Assembly (NCBI RefSeq): GCF_020164955.1
Contig: NZ_JAIUHG010000009.1
Coordinates: 1-64,000, forward strand
Direction: 5' to 3'
Source: Mesorhizobium sp. CA8
Lineage (GTDB): Bacteria; Pseudomonadota; Alphaproteobacteria; Rhizobiales; Rhizobiaceae
Length of the DNA stretch: 64,000 bases
Every line of letters begins with the position of its first letter. Positions within the stretch are counted from its first letter, which is position 1. The translations under genes and the position numbers were made by a program. Below are positions 27,372 to 35,803 of this stretch, piece after piece. The notes beneath the pieces were generated by a model. The model saw only the letters and a program-made list of their open reading frames with translations, was not told the DNA's origin and made no database searches.

Positions 27372-29072
27372 TCAGTATTTTTGCACCCAGCCCGAATCGT
27401 CCCAGGCCAAAGGCGCGGTCGCCTCGATGTCGGTCACAACGTCGATCACGACCGGCTTCCTCAACGAGACGGCTTTCTCGATCGCTGGCGCAAGATGCGC
27501 GGGTTTGTCAACGCGCATTCCCACCGCGCCCATATTCTCGGCAATTCGCGCGAAGTCCACCTCGGTATGGACCCAAAGTTCCCTCGATTTTTCCGTCGGC
27601 TTGCCCTCATAGGCAATCGAGAACCCTCGCATCGACTGGTTTCCCGACCGATTGTTGTTGACGATGGTCACGGCAGGAATGTTCTTGCGAACCGCCGTTT
27701 CAATTTCCGCGATATGGTACCAGAGACCGAGATCGCCTGTGAACGTAATCACCGGACGGTCGGGGCAAGCACACTGCGCGCCAAGGCCGGCCGGAAAGGC
27801 CCAGCCAAGATGCCCGGCGCTACGGATATAGGTTTGCGTGTTGGTGCGGATGTCGAACATCGAAGACATCCACATGCCAGCATGCCCGGTATCGACGCAC
27901 AAAATGCCGTCGTCAGGCAAAAGACGCGTAAGCTCCGAGCAGATCCGCTCCGGTCGGATCGGGACGGCATCCGAGGCGAGTTTTTCGGCGCGCTCGCGGA
28001 ACCACGATTCCTTGTTGTCGGCAACCGCCTTGCGCCAATCAGAGAATCGCGCCGCCAAGGTTTCCGGCACCAGCGGGAGCCATGCCTTGAAGGTCTCTCG
28101 GATGTCGGCCTGGATGCCGATTTCGGTGGGATAGTTGCGCCCGATGGCGGCACCATCGATGTCGATCTGGATGGTCTTGGTATTCGGCTTCGGCAGGCGC
28201 CAGAAGTTGGTCACCATGCTGCCCGCCGATGAGCCCGCAAAGATGACGAGGTCGGCCGCCGCAACGGCCTGGTTGGCATTGCGGCGAGAATAGGTGCCAA
28301 CCACGCCTATTGCCAGCGGGTGATTGTCAGGAACTTGGTCCCTGCCGTTCATTGACATGGCGATCGGAATGCCCGCGCGCTCGGCGAAGGCGATCAGCGC
28401 CGCACCTGCGCCCGAGTGATGCACTCCTCCGCCTGCAATGATGACCGGACGAAGCGCTTTTTGGAGTTCCCTGGTCGCTGTCTGGAGCAATGCCGGGTCC
28501 GCCAGCGGCCGGAAGGGCGTGACAGAGGCGTGCCTCGGCTCAACGACAGTATCCAGATCACCTTCCTCGCGATCAATTTCACCTTCCTGCCCCCACACCT
28601 GAAGGTGCACCGGGCCGGGGTTGCCAGTGGTCGCGGCACGAAACGCCTGACGCACCAGATCCGGGAAGCGCTCGACGTGGTTGATCGCGGCATTGAACTT
28701 GACATAGGGATCAAATGCCTTGAGGTCCTCAGCCTCTTGGTAGAGTCCCCGGTACTGCAATTCTGGCCGGCTGCCGCCGGTAAAGGCAACGATGGGCGCC
28801 CGCGCAAGATAGGCATCGCGCAAGCCGGCGGCCAAGTTGAGCGCGCCCGTCTGCTGAGCCATGCATACGCCGACCCTGCCGGAGGCGCGCGCAAAGCCAT
28901 CTGCCATGTACGCGGCCGCTTTCTCGCCATGCGTGTGGAGGATATCGATGCTTGTTCGACGTTCCATTTCCGCCATGCTGCGGCGCAACACAGCCGGAAC
29001 CATGAAGATGTGAGTAACGCCGTAGCCTGCAAGCATATCGGTGAGGCAGCGTGCCCCGGTCATACGAGTCAT
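27372..29072 (-). CDS. Thiamine diphosphate-dependent enzyme (acetolactate synthase-like)
   Basis: 566-residue three-domain ThDP enzyme. Catalytic Glu50 lies in HTHGEKAAAYMADGFAR; the middle domain has PVIIAGGGVHHSGA; the ThDP/Mg motif is FTGDLGLWYHIAEIETA with the closing VNNN. Such enzymes make or break C-C bonds next to a carbonyl (acetohydroxyacid synthase, benzaldehyde lyase, sulfoacetaldehyde acetyltransferase and others). It lacks the regulatory-subunit context of amino-acid biosynthesis and sits in a catabolic operon between a Rieske oxygenase and a flavin reductase, so it probably cleaves an oxidised intermediate. ATG 29072 follows GGGGAA. Exact reaction unknown. Confidence 0.88.
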   Translation of the reverse strand: MTRMTGARCLTDMLAGYGVTHIFMVPAVLRRSMAEMERRTSIDILHTHGEKAAAYMADGFARASGRVGVCMAQQTGALNLAAGLRDAYLARAPIVAFTGGSRPELQYRGLYQEAEDLKAFDPYVKFNAAINHVERFPDLVRQAFRAATTGNPGPVHLQVWGQEGEIDREEGDLDTVVEPRHASVTPFRPLADPALLQTATRELQKALRPVIIAGGGVHHSGAGAALIAFAERAGIPIAMSMNGRDQVPDNHPLAIGVVGTYSRRNANQAVAAADLVIFAGSSAGSMVTNFWRLPKPNTKTIQIDIDGAAIGRNYPTEIGIQADIRETFKAWLPLVPETLAARFSDWRKAVADNKESWFRERAEKLASDAVPIRPERICSELTRLLPDDGILCVDTGHAGMWMSSMFDIRTNTQTYIRSAGHLGWAFPAGLGAQCACPDRPVITFTGDLGLWYHIAEIETAVRKNIPAVTIVNNNRSGNQSMRGFSIAYEGKPTEKSRELWVHTEVDFARIAENMGAVGMRVDKPAHLAPAIEKAVSLRKPVVIDVVTDIEATAPLAWDDSGWVQKY

Positions 29073-29115
29073 GAAATTCCCCGTGAGATGAATTGTTGTT
29101 GTCGATGTGAAGGCG

Positions 29116-30216
29116 TTATTCGGTCAGCCGCGGACTGACGGCGGCGCGCACGAGATCCTGAAAATAGGCAATGACGTGTTCCGAACTGCTGCCCTGTTTG
29201 GGGTTGGCGAAAAGGTAAGCCTTTTCGAAGCCGTCACTCTTCATTCCGATCTGGACGCCTGCCGCCACCTCGCCATCTTCAGCGCCCGTGGTGCGTTCAT
29301 GAAGATAGGAGTATTCCAGCACCGTCGAGGGGTCGGCGCCCTTGTCGACAAACCAGCGGTACCAGTAGATCGCGTTGTCCACGTCGATCGGATACATATG
29401 CCGAATGCAAAGTGTCATGCCATAGTCGGGAATGGGATAAAGCCCAATCGCCGTGTTCGGCCAGAAGTGCCAGATGATCTGTGTGCCCTTGTTACCAAGT
29501 GTCTTGACCTCATGACGCTGCACGAGGCGCTCGCCCCAGACCTTGTAGCTGTCGGGATCAATAACGTTGTCGGTCAGGTATTTATGCACAGGGCCGCAAT
29601 GGTAGCACTCGGCGAAATTCTCAACCGAGGCCTTCCAGTTGCAGGCGTGCGGATAAGGATTGTCACGAACCAGCTGCTGGTCTTCGACATTGGGCTTGTG
29701 GGCCAGGATCTCTTTCTCGACGTCGCCGAATACGTCGCGAACAGTGGGGGCATCCGGATCAAGATTGACGAAGATCATCCCGCACATGGTTTCGAGACGT
29801 ACGCCTCGAAGCTGAACGCAAGTCTGATCGAAATTCATATTCTCCGACCCCGGCGCACGCACCAGCTTGCCGTCGAGGTCGTAGGTCCAGGCGTGATAGG
29901 GACAAGTCATGCGCCTTTGAGTGCCTGGCTGGCTGATCAACCGATGGCCGCGATGCTGACAGACGTTGTAGTAGGCCTTCAGCTCACCCTTAGCCGTGCG
30001 AACGATCAAAATCTCCTGGTCGATCAATTTATGGACAAACATGTCACCTGGCTTTTCGGCCATGCACACGTGCCCAACGCAAATCCACGCCTTTGCAAAT
30101 ATCTCCTCGCGCTCGACATCGAAGACCGCCTTGTCGACGTACCATCGCTTCGGAAGCCCGCGCTTGATGGCAATATTCTCGTTGTCGCATTCGATAGTGC
30201 TCAAGCGTTCATACAT
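29116..30216 (-). CDS. Rieske oxygenase alpha subunit, quaternary-amine (GbcA/CntA) type
   Basis: 366-residue Rieske non-haem iron oxygenase. Rieske ligands are Cys86-x-His88 and Cys105-x2-His108. The catalytic iron ligands are His206, His211 and probably Asp314; the residue that bridges electron flow between subunits is Glu203 (ENFAECYHCGPVH), where most aromatic oxygenases have Asp. A Glu here is known from carnitine monooxygenase CntA and is shared by glycine betaine and stachydrine demethylases, which points to an N-methylated substrate. ATG 30216 is chosen for its GGAGGAAGCT ribosome-binding site. First structural gene after the GlxA/AraC regulator; the electron donor is probably the PDR protein at 13530. 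Confidence 0.9.
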   Translation of the reverse strand: MYERLSTIECDNENIAIKRGLPKRWYVDKAVFDVEREEIFAKAWICVGHVCMAEKPGDMFVHKLIDQEILIVRTAKGELKAYYNVCQHRGHRLISQPGTQRRMTCPYHAWTYDLDGKLVRAPGSENMNFDQTCVQLRGVRLETMCGMIFVNLDPDAPTVRDVFGDVEKEILAHKPNVEDQQLVRDNPYPHACNWKASVENFAECYHCGPVHKYLTDNVIDPDSYKVWGERLVQRHEVKTLGNKGTQIIWHFWPNTAIGLYPIPDYGMTLCIRHMYPIDVDNAIYWYRWFVDKGADPSTVLEYSYLHERTTGAEDGEVAAGVQIGMKSDGFEKAYLFANPKQGSSSEHVIAYFQDLVRAAVSPRLTE

Positions 30217-30385
30217 AGCTTCCTCCGAGGCAGGTCGCTCGCCAGTCCGGTTTTGCAAAGACCCTCTTATCGGAGTAACGCTTCTTCGGTTTCACCCAAG
30301 CTAGCACTGCGGCTTTCGACTTGCGCCTTGCGGATTTCGACGCAGCCGCGCTTCTGTCCCGAAAATCTACGAAAGTGCCATGCAA

Positions 30386-31375
30386 TTACAAATCGGGCTT
30401 TGAAGACAAAGATCGACGCGCCGACGTCGGTGAATGACCAAAGAAGTGGCGATAGACGCGCGAGAAATTGCTCTGCGAGCCGAACCCGCATGCCACCATT
30501 ATTTCACTCACCGGAAGTGCCGTTTCGGTCAGCAGTGTGCGAGCTCTGTTGAGCCTCGACTTTGTATAGAACTGGCTGGGCGACATGGAGAACTCGCGAT
30601 GGAACAGGCGCTCCAGCTGGCGTTGGCTTATCGACACGCGACTGGCAAGTTGCTCTATCGAAAGCGGCTGCTCAAGGTTGCTCTCTATGATTTTAACGGC
30701 GCTCGCCAGCACCCCAGACTTTTGCTCGGCTGACCGGATCCTGGCCTTGCGTTGGAAGTCCCCCGACGTGCGGATACGCTCCAGCAGCATTTGATCCGCA
30801 ATTTCCAAGGCCACGTCGGTGCCTAGATGTGCTGCGGTAATGTGCAAGAAGAGATCGAGGCACGCCGAGCCGCCGCCACATGTTATTCGCTTGCGGTCGA
30901 TCTCGTAGATTCTGTCGGTGACATCGAGATCTGGATATCGCTCCGTGAACGCAGGGAGATTTTCCCAGTGGATGGTGCAGCGGTAGCCATCGAGAAGCCC
31001 GGCGTCCGCCAGGACATACGAACCGGTCCCGATTCCGCCAATGTAACTCCCGGCATAGGCTGCCTTTCGCAAGTAGCTCCGCATTTTCGGGGTCTGCGCG
31101 CGTTCGGCCAAGAAGCTCGCGCAGACAATTATGAAATCAAACTGCGGTGCGTTGGAAAGGGCAAAATCGGGCTTGACGACAAGATGATTGCTTGCCTCGA
31201 CGGGCGCCCCATCCTCGGAGATCGATGACCACTCGTAGATAGGTCGATTGCACAATCTGTTGGCGACCCTCAGCACATCGATCGACATGGTTGCTGAGGC
31301 GAGATTCATGCCTGGAATGAACAGGAAGCCAAATCGCATCGTCGGGGACGAATCGCTTTCCTTGACTCCGTTCAT
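30386..31375 (-). CDS. GlxA-family transcriptional regulator (PfpI-like plus AraC HTH), GbdR/CdhR-like
   Basis: 329-residue regulator. Residues 15-190 form a DJ-1/PfpI-like sensor domain (FGFLFIPGMNLASATMSIDV, GGIGTGSYVLADAGLLDGY, TCGGGSACLDLFLHI); residues 215-320 form an AraC-type double HTH (LSIEQLASRVSISQRQLERL and VSEIMVACGFGSQSNFSRVY). GbdR, CdhR and SouR, which activate betaine, carnitine and sarcosine catabolism in Pseudomonas, share this architecture. It is upstream of and codirectional with the Rieske operon, 170 nt from its first start, and divergent from the flavin hydroxylase relic. A glycine-betaine-like effector is a reasonable inference. Confidence 0.9.
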   Translation of the reverse strand: MNGVKESDSSPTMRFGFLFIPGMNLASATMSIDVLRVANRLCNRPIYEWSSISEDGAPVEASNHLVVKPDFALSNAPQFDFIIVCASFLAERAQTPKMRSYLRKAAYAGSYIGGIGTGSYVLADAGLLDGYRCTIHWENLPAFTERYPDLDVTDRIYEIDRKRITCGGGSACLDLFLHITAAHLGTDVALEIADQMLLERIRTSGDFQRKARIRSAEQKSGVLASAVKIIESNLEQPLSIEQLASRVSISQRQLERLFHREFSMSPSQFYTKSRLNRARTLLTETALPVSEIMVACGFGSQSNFSRVYRHFFGHSPTSARRSLSSKPDL

Positions 31376-31585
31376 ACAGGGGGGACCTCGCTACATAATC
31401 GCTACGCGTCTCGTGAGGGTGGACTTTCTATGCACCTTTGTCGAATCCCGCACATTCTCGCATTGTCAGGCAGCCACTATCCCAACGGCAAGTCGGATTT
31501 GCGTCATCAAAGGGAATATTAGCATTCGCAGCGACTGCTTGTAAGGCGAGCGGTGGGTTCAGGCGCATTCTGGGGAGGGATTGTC

Positions 31586-32734
31586 GTGTTGGGAAAAGCG
31601 GCTATTGCGGGCGCGGGCCTCGGAGGGTTGGCGGCGGCGACGTCCTTGGCCATGGAAGGCTGGGCCGTCGAAGTCTTCGAGCAGGGCGATGAACTGCGGG
31701 AAGACGGCGCCTGCATCTGGCTGGGCGAAATGGCTCTCACGACGCTCGGCCGATTGGGTGCCCTCGACGAGGTCCTCGCAAGTGGCACCGATGTCGAATA
31801 CTGGGAAATGATTGGTCACGATGGAACGGTGATCCAGAGTGGGGGACCTCGCCTAGGTTCCACCGGGAGACTTCATTGGCTGCCACGCGCTGAGCTGCAC
31901 CGTTCGCTTGTCGAGGCGGGAGCGAAGGGTGGGAGTGAAAATCAGTACCAGCGCGCGCGTAACCTGTGTGCCGGATGATTGCTCGGTGTCGCTTGGAGAT
32001 GGCACCGCCTGCGTGGCAGACTTGGTGATCGGCGCTGACGGTGTCCATTCTAGAGTCCGCGGGTCTCGGGACTTTGGCGCGCGCTCACGACCGATGGGAC
32101 ATCTTCTGATGCGCGAGGTTATTGATTTCGACGACGATGCCATCGCACCCAAGGTGATCTACGAGCATTGGGCCTCGTCATTGCGTATAGGCTATGGCTG
32201 GCATCAGCCCGGCAACTGGGAATTTGGCTCTCTCTGCCGGCTCCAAACAAGATCGACAATGCCGACTGGTATGACGCGGAGCGCTGGGCGAGAGCGTTTC
32301 CGGCATTAAGGCGAATGGTTTACGCGCTGGCGAATGCAAAGCCGGTTGGACGTCAGCTGATAGACGTCCGCTGCGCCAGGTGGACGGATGGATGTGTCGC
32401 CATCATCGGCGATGCCGCACACGCCATGGCACCGCATTTCGGACAGGGGGGTGGCCTTGCGATGGCGGACGGGTGGGCGCTCGGCGCATGGTTGAGTTCG
32501 CCAAGCCATTACGCCAATGCAAACGAATTGTCCGAGGCGTTGCGGGCATGGGAACTGCGCCACAGGTGGCTCGCAGACACGACACAGCGCTATGCCCGTT
32601 TCTATACGAATGTTCAGTCCTACGTGTTGCGTCCTCTTGAGCGGCCGCGGGCGAAACTGCTTCGCTGGCTCGGCAACAGTGGCACTGCCATTAAGGTCAA
32701 TGACGGCTTGTTGCTGCAGCAGGCTGGCATTTGA
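31586..32734 (+). pseudogene. FAD-dependent aromatic hydroxylase (salicylate/6-hydroxynicotinate 3-monooxygenase-like), frameshifted
   Basis: Flavoprotein monooxygenase relic. GTG 31586 has GGAGG at 7 nt; the FAD motif AIAGAGLGGLAAA follows. The frame changes near 31920 (after LVEAGA) and again near 32222 (after GNWEFG). The middle frame carries VIGADGVHSRVR, the last frame carries VAIIGDAAHAMAPHFGQGGG, the second FAD motif, and ends in VNDGLLLQQAGI. All family landmarks are present but in three frames, so no full protein is made. It borders a zone of broken aromatic-degradation genes, consistent with loss of that pathway. Confidence 0.82.
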
Positions 32735-32776
32735 GCCGCCAAGGGAGTGCGAACAAAACATTGGCGCCGGCTGGCC

Positions 32777-32818
32777 GGCGTCTTGATATCCAGGCGGGCG
32801 CCCGGGCATCAAGACGCC
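32777..32818. terminator. Strong inverted repeat between convergent pseudogenes
   Basis: GGCGTCTTGAT (32777-32787) is matched exactly by ATCAAGACGCC (32808-32818), 11-bp arms around a GC-rich 20-nt spacer that itself contains GGGCGCCC. It lies between the hydroxylase stop (32734, plus) and the binding-protein relic stop (32822, minus). It could serve as a terminator for either side. Confidence 0.55.
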
Positions 32819-32821
32819 CGC

Positions 32822-33628
32822 TCAAGCTTCAATCCACCATCGCTCGAGAAGCCGATAGTTGTCCGGACCGGCGAGATTGCCGATCCTTTCGTGTCCAACC
32901 TTGTTGGAGCTGGCCAACACGAAATCGGCAAACATTGGGATCACTGCGCCGCCATCGTCGCGTATCAGAACGGACATTTCGTGAAAAATCTCCTTGCGCC
33001 TGGCGGGATCCAGCTCGACTTTGGATGACGCCAGCAGCCGGTTGAATTTTTCGTCCTTCCAATGGGTGTCGTTCCACGGGCCGTCGGAGGCCTATGCGAG
33101 CGATAGCTGCGAACCCGCCGTGGCGACCCCCTAGAATACACTCACGAACGGCTTCTTGAGCCAGACACTTGACCAGTAACCGTCGTTTGCCTCGCGCACG
33201 ACCTGCAGGTTGATGCCTGCCTTCTTGCTCGATGCCGAATAGAGCGTGGCGGCATCGACGGAACCAGGAAATGCCGCGTCTGCCGCACTGACACGAACAT
33301 CGAGACTGCTTAATCCAGCCTGTCTGAGGTGCCAAAGCGCCCTGTCGGGGTCATAAACGCGCTGTTCGATAGCATTACTGTGTTCAGGATAGGCTGCGCC
33401 GATTGGATGGTCGTTTCCCAGCGACCCATAGCCGGACAGGATCTTGTCGATCAATTCCTGGCGATTGATGCCAAGTTTTAGAGCCATGCGCACATCATTG
33501 TTGTTGAACGGCGCGGTGTCCGTCCACATTGAGAACGCGTAGTGGTAATTGCCCTTGACAGAGTCGACGCGCACGTTCGGATTTCGTTTCAGCCGCGAAA
33601 CAGTCTTGAGATCGACGCCGTCGATGAT
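32822..33628 (-). pseudogene. C-terminal remnant of a family-5 ABC substrate-binding protein
   Basis: The region encodes the C-terminal half of a protein very like the one at 8141: IIDGVDLKTVSRLKRNPNV, NDVRMALKLGINRQELIDKI, LGNDHPIGAAYPEHS and, in the same frame, NDTHWKDEKFNRLL and RDDGGAVIPMFADF up to RLLERWWIEA at the stop. Two in-frame TAG codons interrupt it: 33131-33133 at a Trp position (relative reads VFWGG) and 33092-33094 at a Tyr position (relative reads LAYAAS). The N-terminal half is missing; homology starts abruptly at 33628, inside the tail of the Rieske ferredoxin gene, marking a deletion junction. Confidence 0.85.
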
Positions 33629-33933
33629 GTTCCGTCCACCACGCGCACGGGATATGTGGCGATGTCTTTTGTGGCTGGGCTGGTCAGCGCCTTGCCGCAT
33701 TTGACGTTGAAACGTCCCCCGTGCAAAGGGCACTCGATTTCCTCTCCATCAAGCCAGCCGTCGGTCAACACGGCATAGGCATGGCTGCAGATGTTTTGCG
33801 TGGCGTAGAGTTCGCCTTCGACATTGTAGATTGCGATCGAACAGCCCTTGGCCTCGAACGAAATCATCTCCCCCGCCGGCAGTTGGTCTAGTCGAATGGC
33901 AGCATGCCAGTCGGTCGCAATGTCGAATCCCAT
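33589..33933 (-). CDS. Rieske-type ferredoxin with a replaced C-terminus
   Basis: About 114-residue Rieske 2Fe-2S ferredoxin for a ring-hydroxylating dioxygenase. The cluster ligands are in CSHAYAVLTDG (Cys-x-His) and CPLHGGRF (Cys-x2-His). The fold is complete up to IATYPVRVVDG; after that the last dozen residues come from DNA homologous to a binding-protein gene read in another frame. Only the extreme C-terminus is affected, so the protein may still fold. ATG 33933 is preferred over TTG 33942. It is preceded by the beta subunit with a 24-nt gap. Confidence 0.82.
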   Translation of the reverse strand: MGFDIATDWHAAIRLDQLPAGEMISFEAKGCSIAIYNVEGELYATQNICSHAYAVLTDGWLDGEEIECPLHGGRFNVKCGKALTSPATKDIATYPVRVVDGTSSTASISRLFRG

Positions 33934-33957
33934 TGGGTCCAATCCCGTCGTTGAAGC

Positions 33958-34461
33958 TCACAACGTGTAGAAATCGATCACAGTTGGCACCCTGTCGTTG
34001 ACGAGGATCGTCTTCTTGCGCGCGATACGCCATTGGCCATCGGCCTCTTTGCGCAGGCGATGTTCAACTCGCCCAAAGTGGGTGTATTGCCTGGCCGTCC
34101 TTGGATCGTAGACATGAACTTGCCAGACAGAGTTCGCCTCGATTGTCGTCTCGGACTGTGCTTCCACAAGAATGTTGCTGGTCAGATGCGTCGTCCGGGG
34201 TAATGGCATTGCGGTGACCGATTTGCGCGACCGAATACGCATGATCCGCTCCGCCAGGCTGTTGCGGCTGGTGTGGTAGATCAATGAGCCTTCGCTTGCC
34301 GGGTCGCCCGTCGGGCTGTGCTCGCTCTTCCACGCGGGTATCCAATACTCGACATCGTCGCAGTACAAAGCGAGCCAGGCATCCCAGTCTTGGCGGTCGA
34401 GACACAATGCCTCCCGATAGAGCACTGCGGCCACGGTTTCTCGCGCGCTGGCGTCAAACAT
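33958..34461 (-). CDS. Aromatic ring-hydroxylating dioxygenase beta subunit
   Basis: 167-residue small subunit with the SnoaL/NTF2-like fold of dioxygenase beta chains: EALCLDRQDWDAWLALYCDDVEY near the N-terminus, the central HTSRNSLAERIMRIRS helix, and WRIARKKTILVNDRVPTVID at the end. Similar to anthranilate and benzoate dioxygenase beta subunits. It appears intact, and its ATG overlaps the alpha stop by 8 nt, but its alpha partner is frameshifted, so it is probably nonfunctional in practice. Confidence 0.88.
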   Translation of the reverse strand: MFDASARETVAAVLYREALCLDRQDWDAWLALYCDDVEYWIPAWKSEHSPTGDPASEGSLIYHTSRNSLAERIMRIRSRKSVTAMPLPRTTHLTSNILVEAQSETTIEANSVWQVHVYDPRTARQYTHFGRVEHRLRKEADGQWRIARKKTILVNDRVPTVIDFYTL

Positions 34462-35803
34462 TGCGCAGATCTCCGGCTTGAGACAGCAGCCGGAGCCATT
34501 CCCGATAGCCGGTGTGGAAACACGTCTCGCCGAAGGTCAGGTCGCCTTCACGCCAGTCTTGCGGTGAAAACGAAAAGCCGTCGCCGCTGTGCTCCAAGGC
34601 GCCGCGATCGCTTCCTAGCCCTCGTGCGTAGCCTTGTGTCCACCCAGCATCTCGCGCTTCGTAACCGCTCTGGCAATATTCATACATGACGTTGTCATCG
34701 GAGGTCGCCATGCCGCTGAGGTTGAAGAAATCTTCATACTGACGGATGCGGAGTTCGCGAGCCTTGGCGGCTTCGCCTATCGGTTCGAGGCAATGAGAGT
34801 GCATTTCGGTGCGATCTGGTGCCAGCGGGCGCCAGGTGCGCAACTGCAGCGACGAAATGTCGATGATTTGCAGGTTTGGGAAGATAGTCAGATTCCGTTG
34901 CCGTAGCATCCATTGCAACCGGTGTGGTGCAATGTTTGCCTGCAAGGCCTCAAAGTCATCCGTGTCGTAGGCGAGCGGCCGAAGCTGGTCCTCGTCTCCG
35001 CGGATCGACCACATCACGGAGTGCCCGTTGCGGAAGCTGAATGAGCCCTGGCGGTCGGGGGAAGTTTCTCGTAACAAGGCAGCCAGACGACTCTTGATTT
35101 CCGTTGGGGTGCCGCGCCGACCAAGCACGTCTATGTAGGAACTATGCGTGGAAACGAAATGATAGTAATCGAGGCCGTTCTCGAATTGCAGTTTCCAATT
35201 CGCATCGAACGTATAGGTAACCGTTCCCGGCACATATTCGAGGCCTTGCGGTGCTTGGTCGGCGACAATGTCCAAGAATGGTCTTGCGTCGCCCAGATAA
35301 TCTTCGAGGGTCGGCACATCGCTTGAAAGGCTTGCGAAAAGAAAGCCGCGATAGGTGTCGAAACGGGGCACATGAACCAAGCCGTGCTCCTCTTCCGTGA
35401 AGCTCCTGCGGATACTGGCCAGCCGCTTCGTCGGTAATGCTCATGTTGTTCCCGGCGCTATCGTACGACCAGCCGTGATGACGACAGATGTGGTACTTCT
35501 GATTGCCCTTGGAGAACGGCCAAACGATCGCGCCGCGGTGCCGGCAGGTGTTGAGAAAGCAATTCAGCTTGCCCGAGGCGTCTCTCGTCACCAGGATTGG
35601 CTGGCGACCGATAAAGCTCGTGAAAAAGTCGTTTCGCTTCGCGACCTGGCTCTCCAAGCCAACAAGGACCCACGTACCTTCGAAAATGCGCAGCATCTCC
35701 ATTTCATAAATGGCCGGGTCACGAAACACCTCTCTACGCACGCGGAAGATCTGCTCGGCCGGTCGTCGATGAGACGGCGTGCATCCACGACAGGATGGGT
35801 CAC
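34454..35803 (-). pseudogene. Aromatic ring-hydroxylating dioxygenase alpha subunit, two frameshifts
   Basis: Large subunit of an anthranilate/halobenzoate-type dioxygenase. GTG 35803 follows AGGAGAGGATC and overlaps the reductase stop (GTGA). A base is missing near 35760 (then EQIFRVRREVFRDPA), and one extra base near 35404 shifts the frame before SFTEEEHGLVHVPRFD. The Rieske ligands are visible as CRHRGA and CRHHGWSY, and the iron site as ENGLDYYHFVSTH with the usual bridging Asp, unlike the Glu of the alpha subunit at 29116. Two lesions of opposite sense leave the start and end in register, with about 120 codons out of frame between them. Confidence 0.85.

Noticed and set aside
826..33133. 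All four clear in-frame nonsense codons (826-828, 1818-1820, 33092-33094, 33131-33133) are TAG, in or near genes for methylated amines, which recalls pyrrolysine coding.
   Set aside because: The TAG positions correspond to Lys, Trp, Tyr and Trp in relatives, occur in transporter genes rather than methylamine methyltransferases, and are accompanied by frameshifts and deletions. Ordinary decay explains them better.
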